The position numbers were made by a program, and so were the translations under genes. A DNA stretch of 64,000 nucleotides from Mycocentrospora acerina (taxonomy: Eukaryota; Ascomycota; Dothideomycetes; Pleosporales). Each line of letters starts with the position of its first letter. The first letter of the stretch is position 1. The notes below the pieces were generated by a model that was not told the DNA's origin, ran no database searches, and saw only the letters and a list, made by a program, of their open reading frames with translations. This document shows positions 31,901 to 43,772 of this stretch, piece by piece. The stretch is from contig JAKUHH010000068.1 of NCBI GenBank assembly GCA_022701365.1, forward strand, positions 373,189 to 437,188, in the 5' to 3' direction.

Positions 31901-34111
31901 CCAGGACCCTATTCTCCCAACCTCTCCTGGCCACCATGGAACATGTATGGATCAGCAGTACGCCTCCTCTCATGATAGTTTAATCATTCAATTCACCTCG
32001 TTTACTCCAGCCGTGCTTCGTACTCTATCGTTCAACACGCAGCCCGCGACTCGCGATACACTCCCACCAGCGTAATCTGGCTTGCAATCACAACCATCTC
32101 GAGACAAATCAACCCCGCTGTTGTTGCAGATCATAGGCTCGTTTACAGGTATCCGGGTATTCATAGAGTGTCCAGTAGCAGTGGTCTGGAACGAAAGGAG
32201 ACCTTTCTGGTATGTAGCATGGCTCGTTCGACTGCAACACACGAACAACCACAGCTAGAGTGAGTGTAGTTGGCGCCCTGTGGCGCGGCTGGGTTGGGTT
32301 GCACATATCTGTCCGCCCCGGTTGCGCCCTCACATAAGGTCGGCATCAGCATTAGAGTGATTCGTGGCTCCCAAGACATAAGTCATCGACTGTGATTCTC
32401 AGAGAATGAATCTGAATTGACTACATACAGTCCCGTCTCCCCATCTTGCCGACGCTTGCTCCAACTCAAACGCATGTTATGTTAAACTGACTTCGATCGA
32501 TTCCACTCGTTATGTTAAACTGACTTTGCTTCGCGAAGTTGTCAGTACAAGCTTGTTTTGACGAGACAGAGTCGTCCGTTACCTATCCTTGTTGCTCTGC
32601 AGCCATTTTCTCTTTGACCTTTGCTCAAATATAAAGTAGCAGCGTCGACTGTGCTCGCAATCTCGACGACGGTGTCTGAGTGGGTTCGTCCTGGTAGACG
32701 AAGAGGATGTTGTGTTAAACTGACTTTGCTACGATACGTCGTCAGTACTAGTTTGTTGTTAGAGGGACGCGTTACTTACTGACTATGAGCATCTTGTGTC
32801 AACAATATGACGTCTTTTGCCTCTTGTGCTATCCTGGTCTCGAGCTCCTCACATGGCGCTGTTCCAGCCCATACAGCGTCGCTGCCCGACTCTCACGAAG
32901 CATCTGCCTCTGTCGCAAATCATATCCTTCACGATCTGCCTGAGATGCGCTATGGCAGCACTTCCGACAACGAAGTTTGTCGTGGGACGTTTTCGGATAA
33001 AGAAAGAATAAAAATCTCGGCTTTTTAGCAGCCCACTGGAAGAGGCGGTTGTGTTATGTTACACTGACTTTGGTAAAGGTGGGAAAGAGTAAAACACGCC
33101 TGTATTCGGAGCGTGTTATGTTCAACTGACATGGTTTACCGAGCGAGGAGACGGAGAGCTCACATCGTGTTACGATAAACCGAATTTTTTGAGTGCAGAG
33201 TAAAGATCATGTGTTTCTTCGAGTCGGACATGACATGAAAGGTCGACTCAACTCCGTTCCTGTGGCGCAAAGGCGGCAGTCTTCTGCGTCGAGGCTCATC
33301 TCGATTCTATCGTGAGTACGAGGATGCCTTGGGGAGCATGCTTTGCTTACCGAAAAGAACCCAGGCTCGACAAGTGATAGAAGAGGCGTCGAGAGGTAGG
33401 GTTTGCCATGTTAAACTGACTTCGGTCGATGGACACGTGCCAGACTTGTTGCGTCGAGCCAACTCTGCGTGAAAGGAGGGTACCGAGGGCGCCTGTCTGC
33501 GTGCCGAGTACAATAAATGGACTCATTCATTCGACATGAATGCAAAAGACTTTTTTCGGTATTGCGGTGTGATGTGTCTGAGTCTGGGTAAGCGGGGTGG
33601 TCGTTACACGTGCAAAGATCATTCACGTTGATGTCTCCATCCTTCCAGTGCTCCATGATAGTTCTGTGCCTGGGTAAGCGGCGCGAATGTCTCATGTGAA
33701 AATGTCACTTACATTCCAACAGCAGGGAAGATGTCATGGGCGGCAGTCATTTCGAGTACGGACAGTGTGCCACTGTCGGTATGATTGCGAGACTTCTCAC
33801 TGTGCTCATGGTGTCCGAGCGAGACGAAAAATCGGGATTAAAAATGATTCATAGAATTGTTCAAGTGTAAGGCATGCGACATCCTCGGTATATATCCTGG
33901 TTGTGAGGCACTCGAGTGTGGTGTCGAGCGTTTGAGGCAAACAGATCTGCCATGAACTCGCGGTGAAAGTGAATTGTCGCTATCGCACTAACACCACACG
34001 TGCCGTTTGCCTTTGTTCAATTTCTCTCTGTCGTGAATGTCCAGAGAAAGACCACCAACCATCAACTTACTTCTTCACTGCACCAGCAAACCGCCCGTCT
34101 CACAAAAGGAC
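31901..34111. other. Repeat-rich intergenic region right of the satellite
   Basis: No gene seen. Holds seven copies of a TGTTAAACTGAC element between 32475 and 33424 (listed separately) and a direct repeat of TGGGTAAGCGG near 33588 and 33673. Short frames, such as one at 32807-33028, carry no recognisable domain. The right end holds the promoter of the 34112 gene. Confidence 0.55.
32475..33425 (+). repeat. Dispersed palindromic element family, TGTTAAACTGACTTTG core
   Basis: Seven copies, all on the plus strand: about 32475, 32509, 32709, 33051, 33113, 33167 and 33408. The best agree on GTTATGTTAAACTGACTTYG. Copies 2 and 3 extend about 45 bp and share a 3' half GTCAGTAC. In copy 2 the arms ACTGAC and GTCAGT flank the perfect palindrome CTTCGCGAAG, so the element can form a hairpin. 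Spacing is irregular (34-342 bp), so it is not a simple tandem repeat. Confidence 0.75.
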
Positions 34112-34945
34112 ATGAATCCCGTTGGTACGTTGCTGGCATGACCCAAGGTCTGCATCTCAAAATTCACATCCACCACAGGACTTTACCGCGGATTCGCCAG
34201 ACTCCCCGTGGAGTTGAGGCTCACCATACTCGAACTCGCCTTCCCGGAGCTCAAAGCTGGCTGCAATCGACTATTGGTTGCTATTCAAGTTTACAAATGC
34301 TCAGGCTCTGACAAGAACGCCAAAGGCGACCGCCAACGCTGTAAATGCTCACCATGCCAGCTGCGACGAGCATGCGGTATCCGCAACATGTTGCAGTGCG
34401 ACATGATGCTTCACGCCCCGTTCCGCCGCAAGCTCATCGAGCGCTACAAGGCCAAGGTTGAGTTCTTGTACGAGTTGGATGACAGCGAACCCCACGCCTA
34501 CTGCGCCCGCACCTTGCACGACTTCCTTTTCGCGTTCGCCGATGGAGATGGCCAGATAGGTCACCTTACCCTTTCCTTCTATTGGCAAGCTGGGCGTGGA
34601 GCGGAAATGGAACTTGACTGCGATTTCGAGAAGAAGAACGCCGACATTGCCAAGCTAGTCCGAGTCTTCCTTGTCTTGCGATACTTCAAAGTCAAGGCCA
34701 CTGTCAAGGTTCTGGATACGTCCGTGTACCGCAAGCCATTCTTTGAGCGCCTTCACCACCTTGTCCAAACGTGCGATTCTCCCGAGAAGGAGGGTGCTTG
34801 GTGGTATACGTCCATTGTGGGTTGGAGGAGCTCTAGCGCTCAACGCATCCGAGCCGACAAAGACCTGAATGCCCTTATGCTCAAAGGTATGGTAACCCGA
34901 GGGCTGAAGACTGTTTACGCTAATGTCACCAGCCTGCAAGGATGA
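34112..34945 (+). CDS. Orphan protein with LPVELR-type (F-box/2EXR-like) N-terminal motif
   Basis: Two exons, 34112-34124 and 34179-34945, 259 residues. The 13-nt first exon (MNPV) joins through a 54-nt intron (GTACGT to CACAG) to GLYRGFARLPVELRLTILEL. The LPVELRLxIxELA motif opens many fungal F-box-like and 2EXR proteins. A basic cysteine cluster follows (CKCSPCQLRRACGIRN), then a mixed alpha/beta-looking part with LHDFLFAFADGDGQIGHLTL and WWYTSIVGWRSSS. No catalytic motif. It sits alone between the palindromic elements and a minisatellite. Probably a lineage-specific family member; function unknown. Confidence 0.78.
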
Positions 34946-36979
34946 GCGATCGCCCCGTGTTCGAGGCAAGCGAGTGGGCTGCATAGTCCTTGACGTCGAC
35001 TTCCACTCGACCTTGTGATTGAATGGGACGTCGAGAAGGGGAACAGGATGTCAAGCAGGGGAACGGGACTTCGATCAGGGAACGGGATGTCGATCAGGGA
35101 ACGGGACATCGAGAAGGGAACGGGACGTCGAGCAGGGGAACTGGCGAGGAAATGACTCGTGACAGCTGATGTCACAGACTCTTCTCACCCAGCCCCAATA
35201 ATGGTAGCATAGAGTAATTCAAATACATTGAATCTCAACTCTTCGTGTCACTCCTTTCGTGTTCTGTGTCTTTCCATCTCATTGGCTAAGCGGAACTTAC
35301 TCTGTACCATCACTGAGAAACCGTCAAAGCATAACAACCACCGCGCCCGATCAAATTCTACAAAATCTCAGGTCTTGTGTACTGATGTTTGAATGAGCAT
35401 GAAATCAACTTCAAGTCTGCTTTGTTGTCTCCCGGGAGCAGATGACCTAATGTGTGGCGCAGAGCCTGCCATACATAGACATTGGGAACGCACCTCTCAC
35501 GCCGCACTCGTCGAATTTTAGATAAGTACTGCTAATTTGGCGTAAAATGACCCCTGATTTCCGAAAACCAAAGACGGGAGAACGCTGAGGCATCGCGGGG
35601 TTGGATAGCTCACGACGGCGTGCGGAGACTCAGGCTGCCCAGGACACCGCCAAGACCACGCTTGACTCCCAACATGAGTCCAGCTGGCCTGCAAGAATTC
35701 CTGCCGCCTCTCGTTTAGCATTCTAAAAATCGACATTAAATGACACGAGTATTAACGCACGCAAATTATCTGCAGTTGATCGAATCAAATCGCTGTCTGG
35801 GCTGGTAGCGCAGCGCCGTTCGTTCCCTTCACTCCTTTGCCGCAAGATGACATGGCCAGTCCGGTTCTGACTGAACGGAACATTCCACGGGCATCATACA
35901 GCGCCCCTATGCCTGCGCGATCAATATTCATTGCTCGTGTCAAGTTGCTGGGCTCACAGAACATTTCTTTGTGGCAGCAGTTTGCGGGAGCTGCCTGCAT
36001 ATGGATGCACATGAACACGCAAGAGAACTACTACCGTAACCAAAAAACCCACAATGCTGGATCGTGCTCACTCTAGAAAATACATAGACGTAAGCATATC
36101 GTCATTCTGTATTTTTGCATGTAGTGGAAGCTCTATGAGATGAAGGTTTAAATGGAAGCTGGCTGACGATTTGCGCGACCTCTGTGTACGGAAGCACAGG
36201 AGAACGACGACCTCACAACCTCCCAACCACTTCAGCTTAGCTGAGATCTATGAAGTCAATCTCATCTCCATCTTTGGTTTATTCAATCATATCCCAATTC
36301 TCTATACTGCTCCACTGTCTGCTGAGTTGAACGGGTCGAACGTCGGCAGACGGGATTCCAGGCTGTGACGTTCTGATGGCTAGCGCGCGATCGCCGTATA
36401 GTCTACATAGCCGTAGTCAACTAACCATCACATGCAGAGGAGTGACATACACGAGGCTTAGATGCCTAGTTCAGAAATATGCGTTCTTTCATTTGCAATT
36501 GTTCGCATGCTGCTTGGGTAAGTGTTGGCTGCGATACTAAACAACGATTTTGGGTCCGCATGCTCAGCCGCCTCCCCAAAGACAGACCTCTACATGAGCT
36601 CTACTAAAGGCGGATGAGTCTACACCATGAGCTGATGGCAGAGGTTTCTCTTTTCCCTGAAAGAGGAAGCAGGAGACGCGTCTTGCTAAGCCTGTAGACT
36701 AGCCATCTGCCGTGTCTCTTCCTAGCGATGCTGTGCGCCTGTACGGCACAACACTACACGTGCCGCACTTAGAAATCGGATGCGGAACGAGGTGAATACC
36801 AATCAGCTGGTTCTATATACTCGATATTCTGGGTTGTAGAAAAATACACACAAGGATGCGGTTGCACTTCCACGCCGATGGTGTTGCTGTGCGTGGCGAC
36901 GAGGTGACCCAGCAACATTGACGTCGCGACTCCAAGGCGCAACGCGTTGATGGAATCGGCTAAAAACACTTGGGTGAAT
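34946..36979. other. Gene-poor region with one minisatellite
   Basis: Contains the 35026-35141 minisatellite. The rest, to about 36980, has no supportable gene on either strand; the frames are short and lack motifs. Near 36585-36715 short inverted words (GAGTCTACA and TGTAGACT; GGCAGA and TCTGCC) could form a long hairpin, too weak to call a mobile element. Confidence 0.5.
35026..35141 (+). repeat. 19-20 bp minisatellite, six units
   Basis: Six consecutive units of the pattern GGAYRTCGAKMAGGGGAACG, for example GGACTTCGATCAGGGAACG and GGATGTCGATCAGGGAACG. It starts about 80 bp after the stop codon of the 34112 gene, so it may be transcribed in its 3' UTR. Confidence 0.92.
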
Positions 36980-37990
36980 TGAAGAAGTATCTAGAACCAC
37001 GACATCCAATGCGCAAAGCGGAGACATGTGAGCGGCAGTTGTTATTCCAGAACGGTCAGCGCGTGTAACCCTGCCCGCGCAACACCCAACTACATTGGCA
37101 CTCCACAAACGCTACAACGCGTGAACAGGAAATTTAGACGCCAAAATTCACGTCATAGAGAACTGTTCTATCACAACTTCAAGCGTGCAAAGCACATATC
37201 CGTGAGCGGGAGATGTTGTTCTAATGCGATCGGCCTGTGTAACTCTGCGCACTCTATAAGCCACCCCGCCCGTGCTTCACAAACGCTACAGCGGGTCGTC
37301 AGAAATTCTCAATATTAAGACTGCAGACGGAACAGGTTAATCTCATTCGAATTTCAAAATGGCAGAGTGTTAGCTAGCAGACGAGAGATTGTGCCTTGCA
37401 ACGATAACTAGGCTGTGTGGTCTAGCTGCTTAGCGGCGTGACTCACAGTATACAGGCGTAGCGAACACCACATTGCATAAGCAGAATATGCCAGCATTAG
37501 AATGACATGTTGATTAGGTTGACCTGAGTTGAATTCCAGAAATGCAAGCGTTAGATTTGCGAGCGGCGCTTGTTATCATGGAACGGGTGCCTGTCCAGAT
37601 GATTACTGCCAGACAGCCGGACTGGCTCTATGCGTGCGTCATGATCATCACAATGCACGAACAGAATTCACCAATATTAAGCTGGCAGGCTGTACGCTCA
37701 GGCTACAGTCGAAACCAAAAAGCGCAAAGCTTCATTCTGCGTCCGAGAGATGTTGCCTTGGGACACATGCCCGTCGTGGTCAACATCGCCAGGGCAGCAA
37801 GGCTGACTGCATCGTCCAACACAACGCATTGGCAGAATTCGCTGGAATTTGAATAGCGGGCTCTTTGATTAATCCAAAACTGAATTCTAAAAGCGCAAAA
37901 CGAAATTCAATGAGCGGGAGATGCTGCCATTAAAACGATGATTCACTACCTAGACAGCATATGTGACTGCTCCGGGGCAAGAGAAACACC
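36980..37990 (+). repeat. Second, smaller satellite array with related core
   Basis: Six degenerate head-to-tail units, with cores near 37028, 37202, 37378, 37560, 37743 and 37912 (spacing about 169-183 bp). The core reads GTGAGCGGGAGATGTTGTTC in the clearest unit. Other shared words are CACAAACGCTACA, GAATTC-ATATTAAG and AAAGCGCAAA. The core resembles GAGCGGGAGTTGTTGTGCTG at 22848 in the main array, on the same strand, at about the same period. Confidence 0.7.
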
Positions 37991-38222
37991 TCGATATGCG
38001 GACCAGAACCTCTCAAAATCCCGGTGCATATCAATGGAGTACAGACCAGTCCAACGCTCTATGCAAAAAGCCCAATCCCACAGCCGGTGTGCATCGTCCC
38101 AATACAGGTATCCATTCTGGCTGTCATCATCCGAGTACACCAACCCAACTTATTGCTGCAGCCTCTCATCCTAGTCAATACTACGAGCAGAAACTCATGA
38201 CCATCAACTAGTGTGTGTGAAC

Positions 38223-39085
38223 CTACTGCGTAGAGCAAGACCCGTCCGGGTTCCGCCACGGTGCGCGTTGACGACTGTCCTCAACCTCGCTTGTTCCAGG
38301 AGGCGGTTGCACTTCCTCTCCCGTCACATCCTCACCCACACTTCTCGTCACGCTCTCAACCACACCTCCCGTCGCATCCTCGCCAACATCTCCCGTCACG
38401 TCCTCGCCCACACCTCCCGTCACATCCTCACTCACATCTCCCGTCGCATCTTCACTCACATCTGCCGTCGTGTCAATGTCGCTTGCGCTGGTTTCTTCGT
38501 TTGGCAGAACTGAATCCGAATCTGAATCCGAATCATGCGGGTTTCCGAGTATGGCGATCAGGGCACGCTCTTTGCTGATACGCTGCCTGGCCATGTCCGC
38601 GATGAACGTCTCTGGTCCACATACACCGTCAAACTCGTTCAACACGACTCTTTTGGCGACCAACAGACGCTGCCACGCTTCTTCGAGTGGATCATCGAAA
38701 TCCTCGACTTTTTCCTGGGGAACAAGCTCACATACAACAAACAGCCATCGCATCATCTTGCGTCGCAACAAGATGACTGCCTGCTTGTTGTCAGCTGCGT
38801 CGGAGTCGATCTGGTCATTCAGCAAGGCCTGTGCCTGTCGAAAGCGCTCTTTGGCATCTTGGAGTGAGGGATATTGTGATTCATCGTCTGTGTGAGTGAG
38901 CAAAGGACTCTTGTAGAGAGGAGCAGCCAACCGTGATGCTTGGGATTCATCGAATCGGAACCAAGGTCAGGCCCAGACTTGAAGGAAGCAGTACCTGGAA
39001 CTGGATGGGGTGTTTCGATCTGGGCTTTTTGACGATAAGCAAACAGTCGCTGCCGTTGTAACTCACGGCTTGGATAGAGCGCCAT
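38223..39085 (-). CDS. Orphan acidic protein with eight-residue C-terminal repeats
   Basis: Two exons proposed, 39085-38995 and 38938-38223, 268 residues. The 56-nt intron (GTACTG to CCCAAG) has a CTGAC branch-like site and restores frame from ETPHPVP to SRLAAPLYKSPLL. The middle (LQDAKERFRQAQALLNDQID, then LLRRKMMRWLFVVCELVPQE) looks helical. The C-terminal third holds six copies of an eight-residue unit, GDVGEDVT and variants, encoded by a perfect 24-bp register. No signal peptide or known domain. The first exon is less certain than the second, which is open without interruption. Confidence 0.68.
38331..38474 (-). repeat. In-frame 24-bp minisatellite inside the acidic orphan gene
   Basis: Six 24-bp units, exactly in register. 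On the plus strand each resembles CTCGCCCACACCTCCCGTCA plus four bases. The unit length is a multiple of three, so copy-number change would only lengthen or shorten the acidic repeat. Confidence 0.92.
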
Positions 39086-40537
39086 TGAGCAGGTTGTAGC
39101 GATGGGTTCGTGGAGAGGAGGGTTGAAAGTTTTCAAGACAAGGAAAGTCTTGTGCTACAGCAACTTGCCTTCACCGCGAGTCTGTAGTTGGAGCTTTTGC
39201 AGCTAATCAAGTCACATTAGGAGTCACGTTACATATTTCACCATGATGAAACGAACCCAATGATTCATGGCAGCATCCATCCTATGAGCAAGTGACGGCG
39301 ACTGAAGAGACCATACGACCCATACGTGTACCAGGCAACGTCAGCATGCTTGAATACCTCCACAGTTTACTCGACGTTCATCCACTCACCTTCCTTGTTG
39401 TCGAGAAGTATGGTAGCACACAAGAAAACAGTGACAGATTCATACACTGAAATACACTCGAAATCAGCAGACTTAGAGCCAAGTTCAAGCTCGGCTTCAA
39501 ATGGCGCCATCCACGCCTCTGCCGACGCATGAAAGTATCTTCTTGGTCTCTACGACAGTAAACACAAGGGACGGCTATGCTCTGGCGACTTCGGGAACCA
39601 AATCAGGGTATATATATCTTCCGAGCAACAGGAAATCCGCAAATCAACTACACGTATCACGTCTCAGTTCCGACCCACAGAGAATCGAAGAGAAACCCAA
39701 GTCATCCTGATATAACTTTTGATATCTCGTCGAATGACTGACGAAATATGGGGAACTCACACGCGGCGATGACCCATGCGGAATACGGCAACTTGATAGT
39801 CTGCGATGTATGTTTCTGCTTTGTGGCATTTACACCGTGTCCCCGTGGCAAGCATTGATTTGACAACAACAACGATCGACGGCCAGTGGGTGCTCTCACA
39901 CGATCGTTCAGAGAATGGCAACAAAGTTCACATACTGGCAATGATTGGGGAGAATTGAGATCGTGGCGGTGTCTCCGAAGATGTCCAAACTTTGGACGAA
40001 CGGATCTCTGTGAAACTCCACCGGGTGTTCAGATCTTACATGGCGTGTATTGAGCCGGAAGGAGACTATACGGGCTTTCTGTGGGACCTTTGAGATAGTT
40101 AGAAGTCTGTAGGTCACCCTTTATAACTTATATTTAAATTCTACGCGATTTGTCTCTCCAAAAACCCACAATAACTATTATTCTGGTCGATTCCCACACA
40201 TCGCAATTCAATTTCAGTCGACATATCTTGACAGAAGACACTTTGTTTCACTACTTAATTGAGTCTAGCAAGCAAAAAAACGCGTTGGAGGGATGATACT
40301 CGCATTATGCAGCAGTGAAGTGGCAAAACACAATGACTTAGGAATCAACGGCGCGAGAGTAATGTGACGGTATCATGAACTTGTTATTGCACGACTACCT
40401 AACTATACTATCCTCTTGTACTTTGCGTTACCCATGAAAGACTTGCACATATGCTGCTCATTCAGCAATCTCACGCCATCATCCGTACTGTAATTTTGCC
40501 TCTGCTCCCACGTCCTATCCTGTCGTCGGAGAAATAC
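39086..40537. other. Intergenic, nothing recognised
   Basis: About 1.45 kb with only short frames lacking motifs. AT-rich near 40110-40260. Should include the promoter of the acidic orphan gene and the 3' UTR of the 498-aa orphan gene. Confidence 0.5.
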
Positions 40538-42083
40538 CTAAGGAATCTTCGCGTTCGCGGCTTGATTCATTATAATCTTGACTTCATCGACATAGTCTTT
40601 GAGTTCTGGCATGAGTTCTACCAGTTCATCATACTTACCACTCGATTTTGCCAATTTTTTCTGTATCCGCCTGCAATCATCTCTGCCTTCCTCTATTCTC
40701 CTCTTGATCTGCGCCAACTCACGCTCGAGGTCTGTGACGGGATCAGGAGGGGATTTGTTCAACTCGGTAGTTTCTTTAACCACCTGTTCCAGTCTGGCCT
40801 CAAAGGGGGTGTGGGCCATACGCCAATCGCTCAGTGCTTGCCAGATCTCCTCTTTCACATCAACCGTCTGACCTGAGAGTCTCGCACTTGCACATTGACC
40901 AGGCTTTGCCACGTTGATTCCACCGTGCTTGATGCTGGAAGAGGTGATCTGTGTCAGCATCTTCTCCATGAGCGGGGGCTCTGGCGTATCTGCGAGGTGG
41001 CAGACGATGTGGTAGTCGAATGCATAGTTTTGCTTGGGGAAGAGAACATGGAATGCAGATTCGAGCAATAAAGCTAGGGCACTGACGCCTCCTTTGCCTC
41101 GCTTGTAAGCAACCTCTCGGTCTTCTGAGTTGGCAGCGTAGCCAGTGTAGCTGCACATGTATAGCGGCTGCTGTTTCGAGTCAGTGTCGACAGCCTGGCA
41201 TCGCAGCTCTGCTGCCCGACACCACGTCAAGATGCACTTGACACGACTGATGGATCCCTCCAAGAAGTAGTGTCCTCCTCGCTTCAGGGTTTCGACTGGT
41301 GCCCAGTTGCCCTTCGCCTCGTCGATTTGAGTGACGAGTTCGAGGGAAGATCCTGAAACATATTCACGGAGTGCTTTGACGATCACCTCAAACTCGTCTG
41401 CTGTGGGTGGAAAGCCCTTGAGATTGACCAGCCAACGCTTGTATATGATGGGCTTGAATTTCTTCTTTTCTGCCTTGTTCCAGTTCGTCCCGGGACCAAG
41501 CCATGCCGAGATCGAGGCGTCTTCTTGAAGCACTAGCTGTGGCAACGTGCCATCGACACACGCCACCAAGATGCTCTTCGGAATACCAGCGAGGGGACCG
41601 ATACCGTAATGACGCCAATAGCTGTAGTGATCCACAGACCCTTCGGCAGAGCCACGTCCATCTAGCTCGCAGAAATTGGCGGCGTCGATCACCTGAACAA
41701 GGGTCTTAGTTACTAGGCTGTGGAAATCCATCTTCTGTGGGTGGGCTTTGATTTCAGCTTCCTGCCGCTCTTGCCGAGAGATGGGCAACTGCATTGACTT
41801 TTGATGATATTCGAGCGGGAGATCATCTTCATTGCCTAATTCTCTCGCCGACACTCGGCTGACTCTATGATGAGATAGCGAAGAAGAGTTCAACTCTGTC
41901 TGCGAACCAGTTTCGTTCTGAAAAACTGAGCCTTCTTCATCAGAGATGAACACAGGGGGTTTTCTGCGGGGTTGCTGCATTGCAACAGGCCTAAATGTGT
42001 GTGAGCAATGTAACTGTCTCTCTCCCAATCATAACTCACGGCGGTAGCCCCATTGGTGCTTTTCCTTTAGATTTGCGAGCCAT
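40538..42083 (-). CDS. Unrecognised 498-aa protein with C-terminal coiled coil
   Basis: Two exons, 42083-42040 (MARKSKGKAPMGLP) and 41990-40538; the 49-nt intron runs GTGAGT to TTTAG and keeps frame. The N-terminal 80 residues are basic, then polar and disordered. The middle contains VDHYSYWRHYGIGPLAGIPK, WNKAEKKKFKPIIYKRWL and a block CILTWCRAAELRCQAVDTDS. The C-terminal 100 residues are a likely coiled coil (DLERELAQIKRRIEEGRDDC). No known domain. Same strand as the acidic orphan gene, 1.45 kb upstream of it. Probably lineage-specific. Confidence 0.78.
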
Positions 42084-43054
42084 GGTGGACGTTCTATCTG
42101 TTGCTTCGATTTGTGTAGAGGGTCTTGTTGGAAGATTCAAGAGAAGTGAACGGAGCGAAGAATGTGAAGTCAAGAAAATATTACGCTAGTCCCGATATGG
42201 AGAATTGTTTGTGCAAAGTCACTGAAAGGTAAAGCATGTGTTGGCATCGATATTGATAGATCAATGAATTGTGTTAAAATTTAGATATAATACTTGATGG
42301 AGAATATAGCTACATTTAGGGTAGGTCGTTTAATTGACGAGCTGGAATAGGTTGGAGAATACAGCTGCACTGAAGATTGACTGCCTCGCTGAGCACACAC
42401 CGCAAGGAGAAAGTTACAATTCTTGAATGAAGGGCTTCTATCATTAAACGAATTAGAGTGTAAGAGGAATACAATTATGGGGTCACATCGACTCAATCTT
42501 GCCTAGCAAATGGCTGGTATCAATGTGGAACAGGGTAACTACACACGTAAAGAGCAGACAACTAACAACTATATGACTACATATCTGATAAATGGAACAA
42601 CAAGCACATATAATTGATTGTAGACAGCCTCTTTTCATGCTACCAAACTATCTAAGTCGCATCACCGAAAGACTCATTGGTTTTGATCGGAAAGTAAAAT
42701 GAATGAAGAGTTACCCTAGTCTATTCTTCAGTAACTTTTTCTTTGTTTTGACATCCCTTGATTTAGATTGAAGGATTAAGTGATAGAGTTAAAATACATC
42801 TTCACAAGTACAAGTTTGTGTAAATTGAGAAATAAATAGTTTATCGCCTTCACCTGGATACGTAGGCAGTTCATGAAATCTTGTTTCTTTCACCTTTACA
42901 TTTGCATCGTGGCAAATCAACCGCTTATATATAGCTGACCGCTCGTCGTCTCCTTTTCTTTATCTTTCTCTCTCTCCATCACCACAACTCTCATACCGTC
43001 TTTCTTCACATACTCTCACACTCGTACGACTGAATCGCAAGCAAATCACGCGCC
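42084..43054. other. AT-rich divergent promoter region
   Basis: About 970 bp, AT-rich through most of its length, between two divergent start codons. A TATATATA run lies near 42926-42934. No gene seen. Confidence 0.55.
42925..42934 (+). promoter_or_regulatory. TATA-like box of the 43055 gene
   Basis: TTATATATAG lies about 120 bp before ATG 43055, followed by a CT-rich stretch typical of a fungal transcription start region. Motif and position only. Confidence 0.45.
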
Positions 43055-43772
43055 ATGGTGAGAAATTCCCCAACATCCTGCATGCTCCAACTAACAATGA
43101 CAGGCCAGCGTACTCATGGCAGGCGCGGATCGCCTCGAATGGGACGGACTGTTGATCCGCAGCATTGCAAAGACGACTGCTGCCTCCGGCGAAGTAGCCT
43201 ACAACGTCAACGTGACGTGGGACATTCAAAATCAACGACAGACGGGTGTCAACCCCACGAAAGACGATCATGTCTGGAAAGTCAAATACACCTTCACTAT
43301 TAAAGGTAAGGAACGCGTCATCAGCAAGCGGGAGATTGACGAGTCTCGGCTTGCCGACCCAATAAAAGCACATTTGCCGAAATGGCAAGACTGGCTCAGG
43401 CTAGCCTGGCTTGAGCACAACGCTGAGCACGTAACGAAGGCCAAAGCCGACAAGAATCTGGGTCGAAGCCTGGACACAAGGTCAAACGCTACGCCGGTAT
43501 CCGCGGAAGAAGCGCGGCGAGCCAGAAATGCCGCGTTCTCGAGACTGGACGCGAACATCAGTCATGCCGACCTCACGGCAATCGGTGTCGAAATCTCGGC
43601 GTCTGCACCATACACGATTCCTGTACCACCCGAGATCGTTCAAAGCATGGTCAAAAGTGCGCGTGAGTACAACTGGTGCGTGTGGCGGGACCCGGCATAC
43701 ACCCGATGGGCCAAGGTAACGAACCAGCTGGCCCCAAAGTTCAAAGGAAAGCTCATCGACATAGAGAAGTAG
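43055..43772 (+). CDS. Unrecognised 223-aa protein; stop codon followed by open Lys/Glu-rich frame
   Basis: Exon 1 is only the ATG (43055-43057); a 46-nt intron (GTGAGA to GACAG) leads to exon 2, 43104-43772, giving MASVLMAGADRLEWDGLLIR. ATG 43116 is an alternative start. The protein is basic and helical (LPKWQDWLRLAWLEHN, AEEARRARNAAFSRLD) and ends FKGKLIDIEK before TAG. After that stop the same frame stays open for about 55 codons, almost entirely Lys and Glu, to TGA near 43940. No domain recognised. It may have lost a charged tail through a nonsense change, or may use readthrough. Confidence 0.72.

Noticed and set aside
31124..32248. Frames at the right satellite edge
   Set aside because: Overlapping in several frames and lying on repeat units or their decayed flank.
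36585..36715. Possible miniature inverted-repeat transposon
   Set aside because: Only short matching arms, no clear target-site duplication and no second copy seen.
38261..38578. Plus-strand His/Pro-rich frame
   Set aside because: Antisense translation of the 24-bp repeat in the acidic orphan gene.
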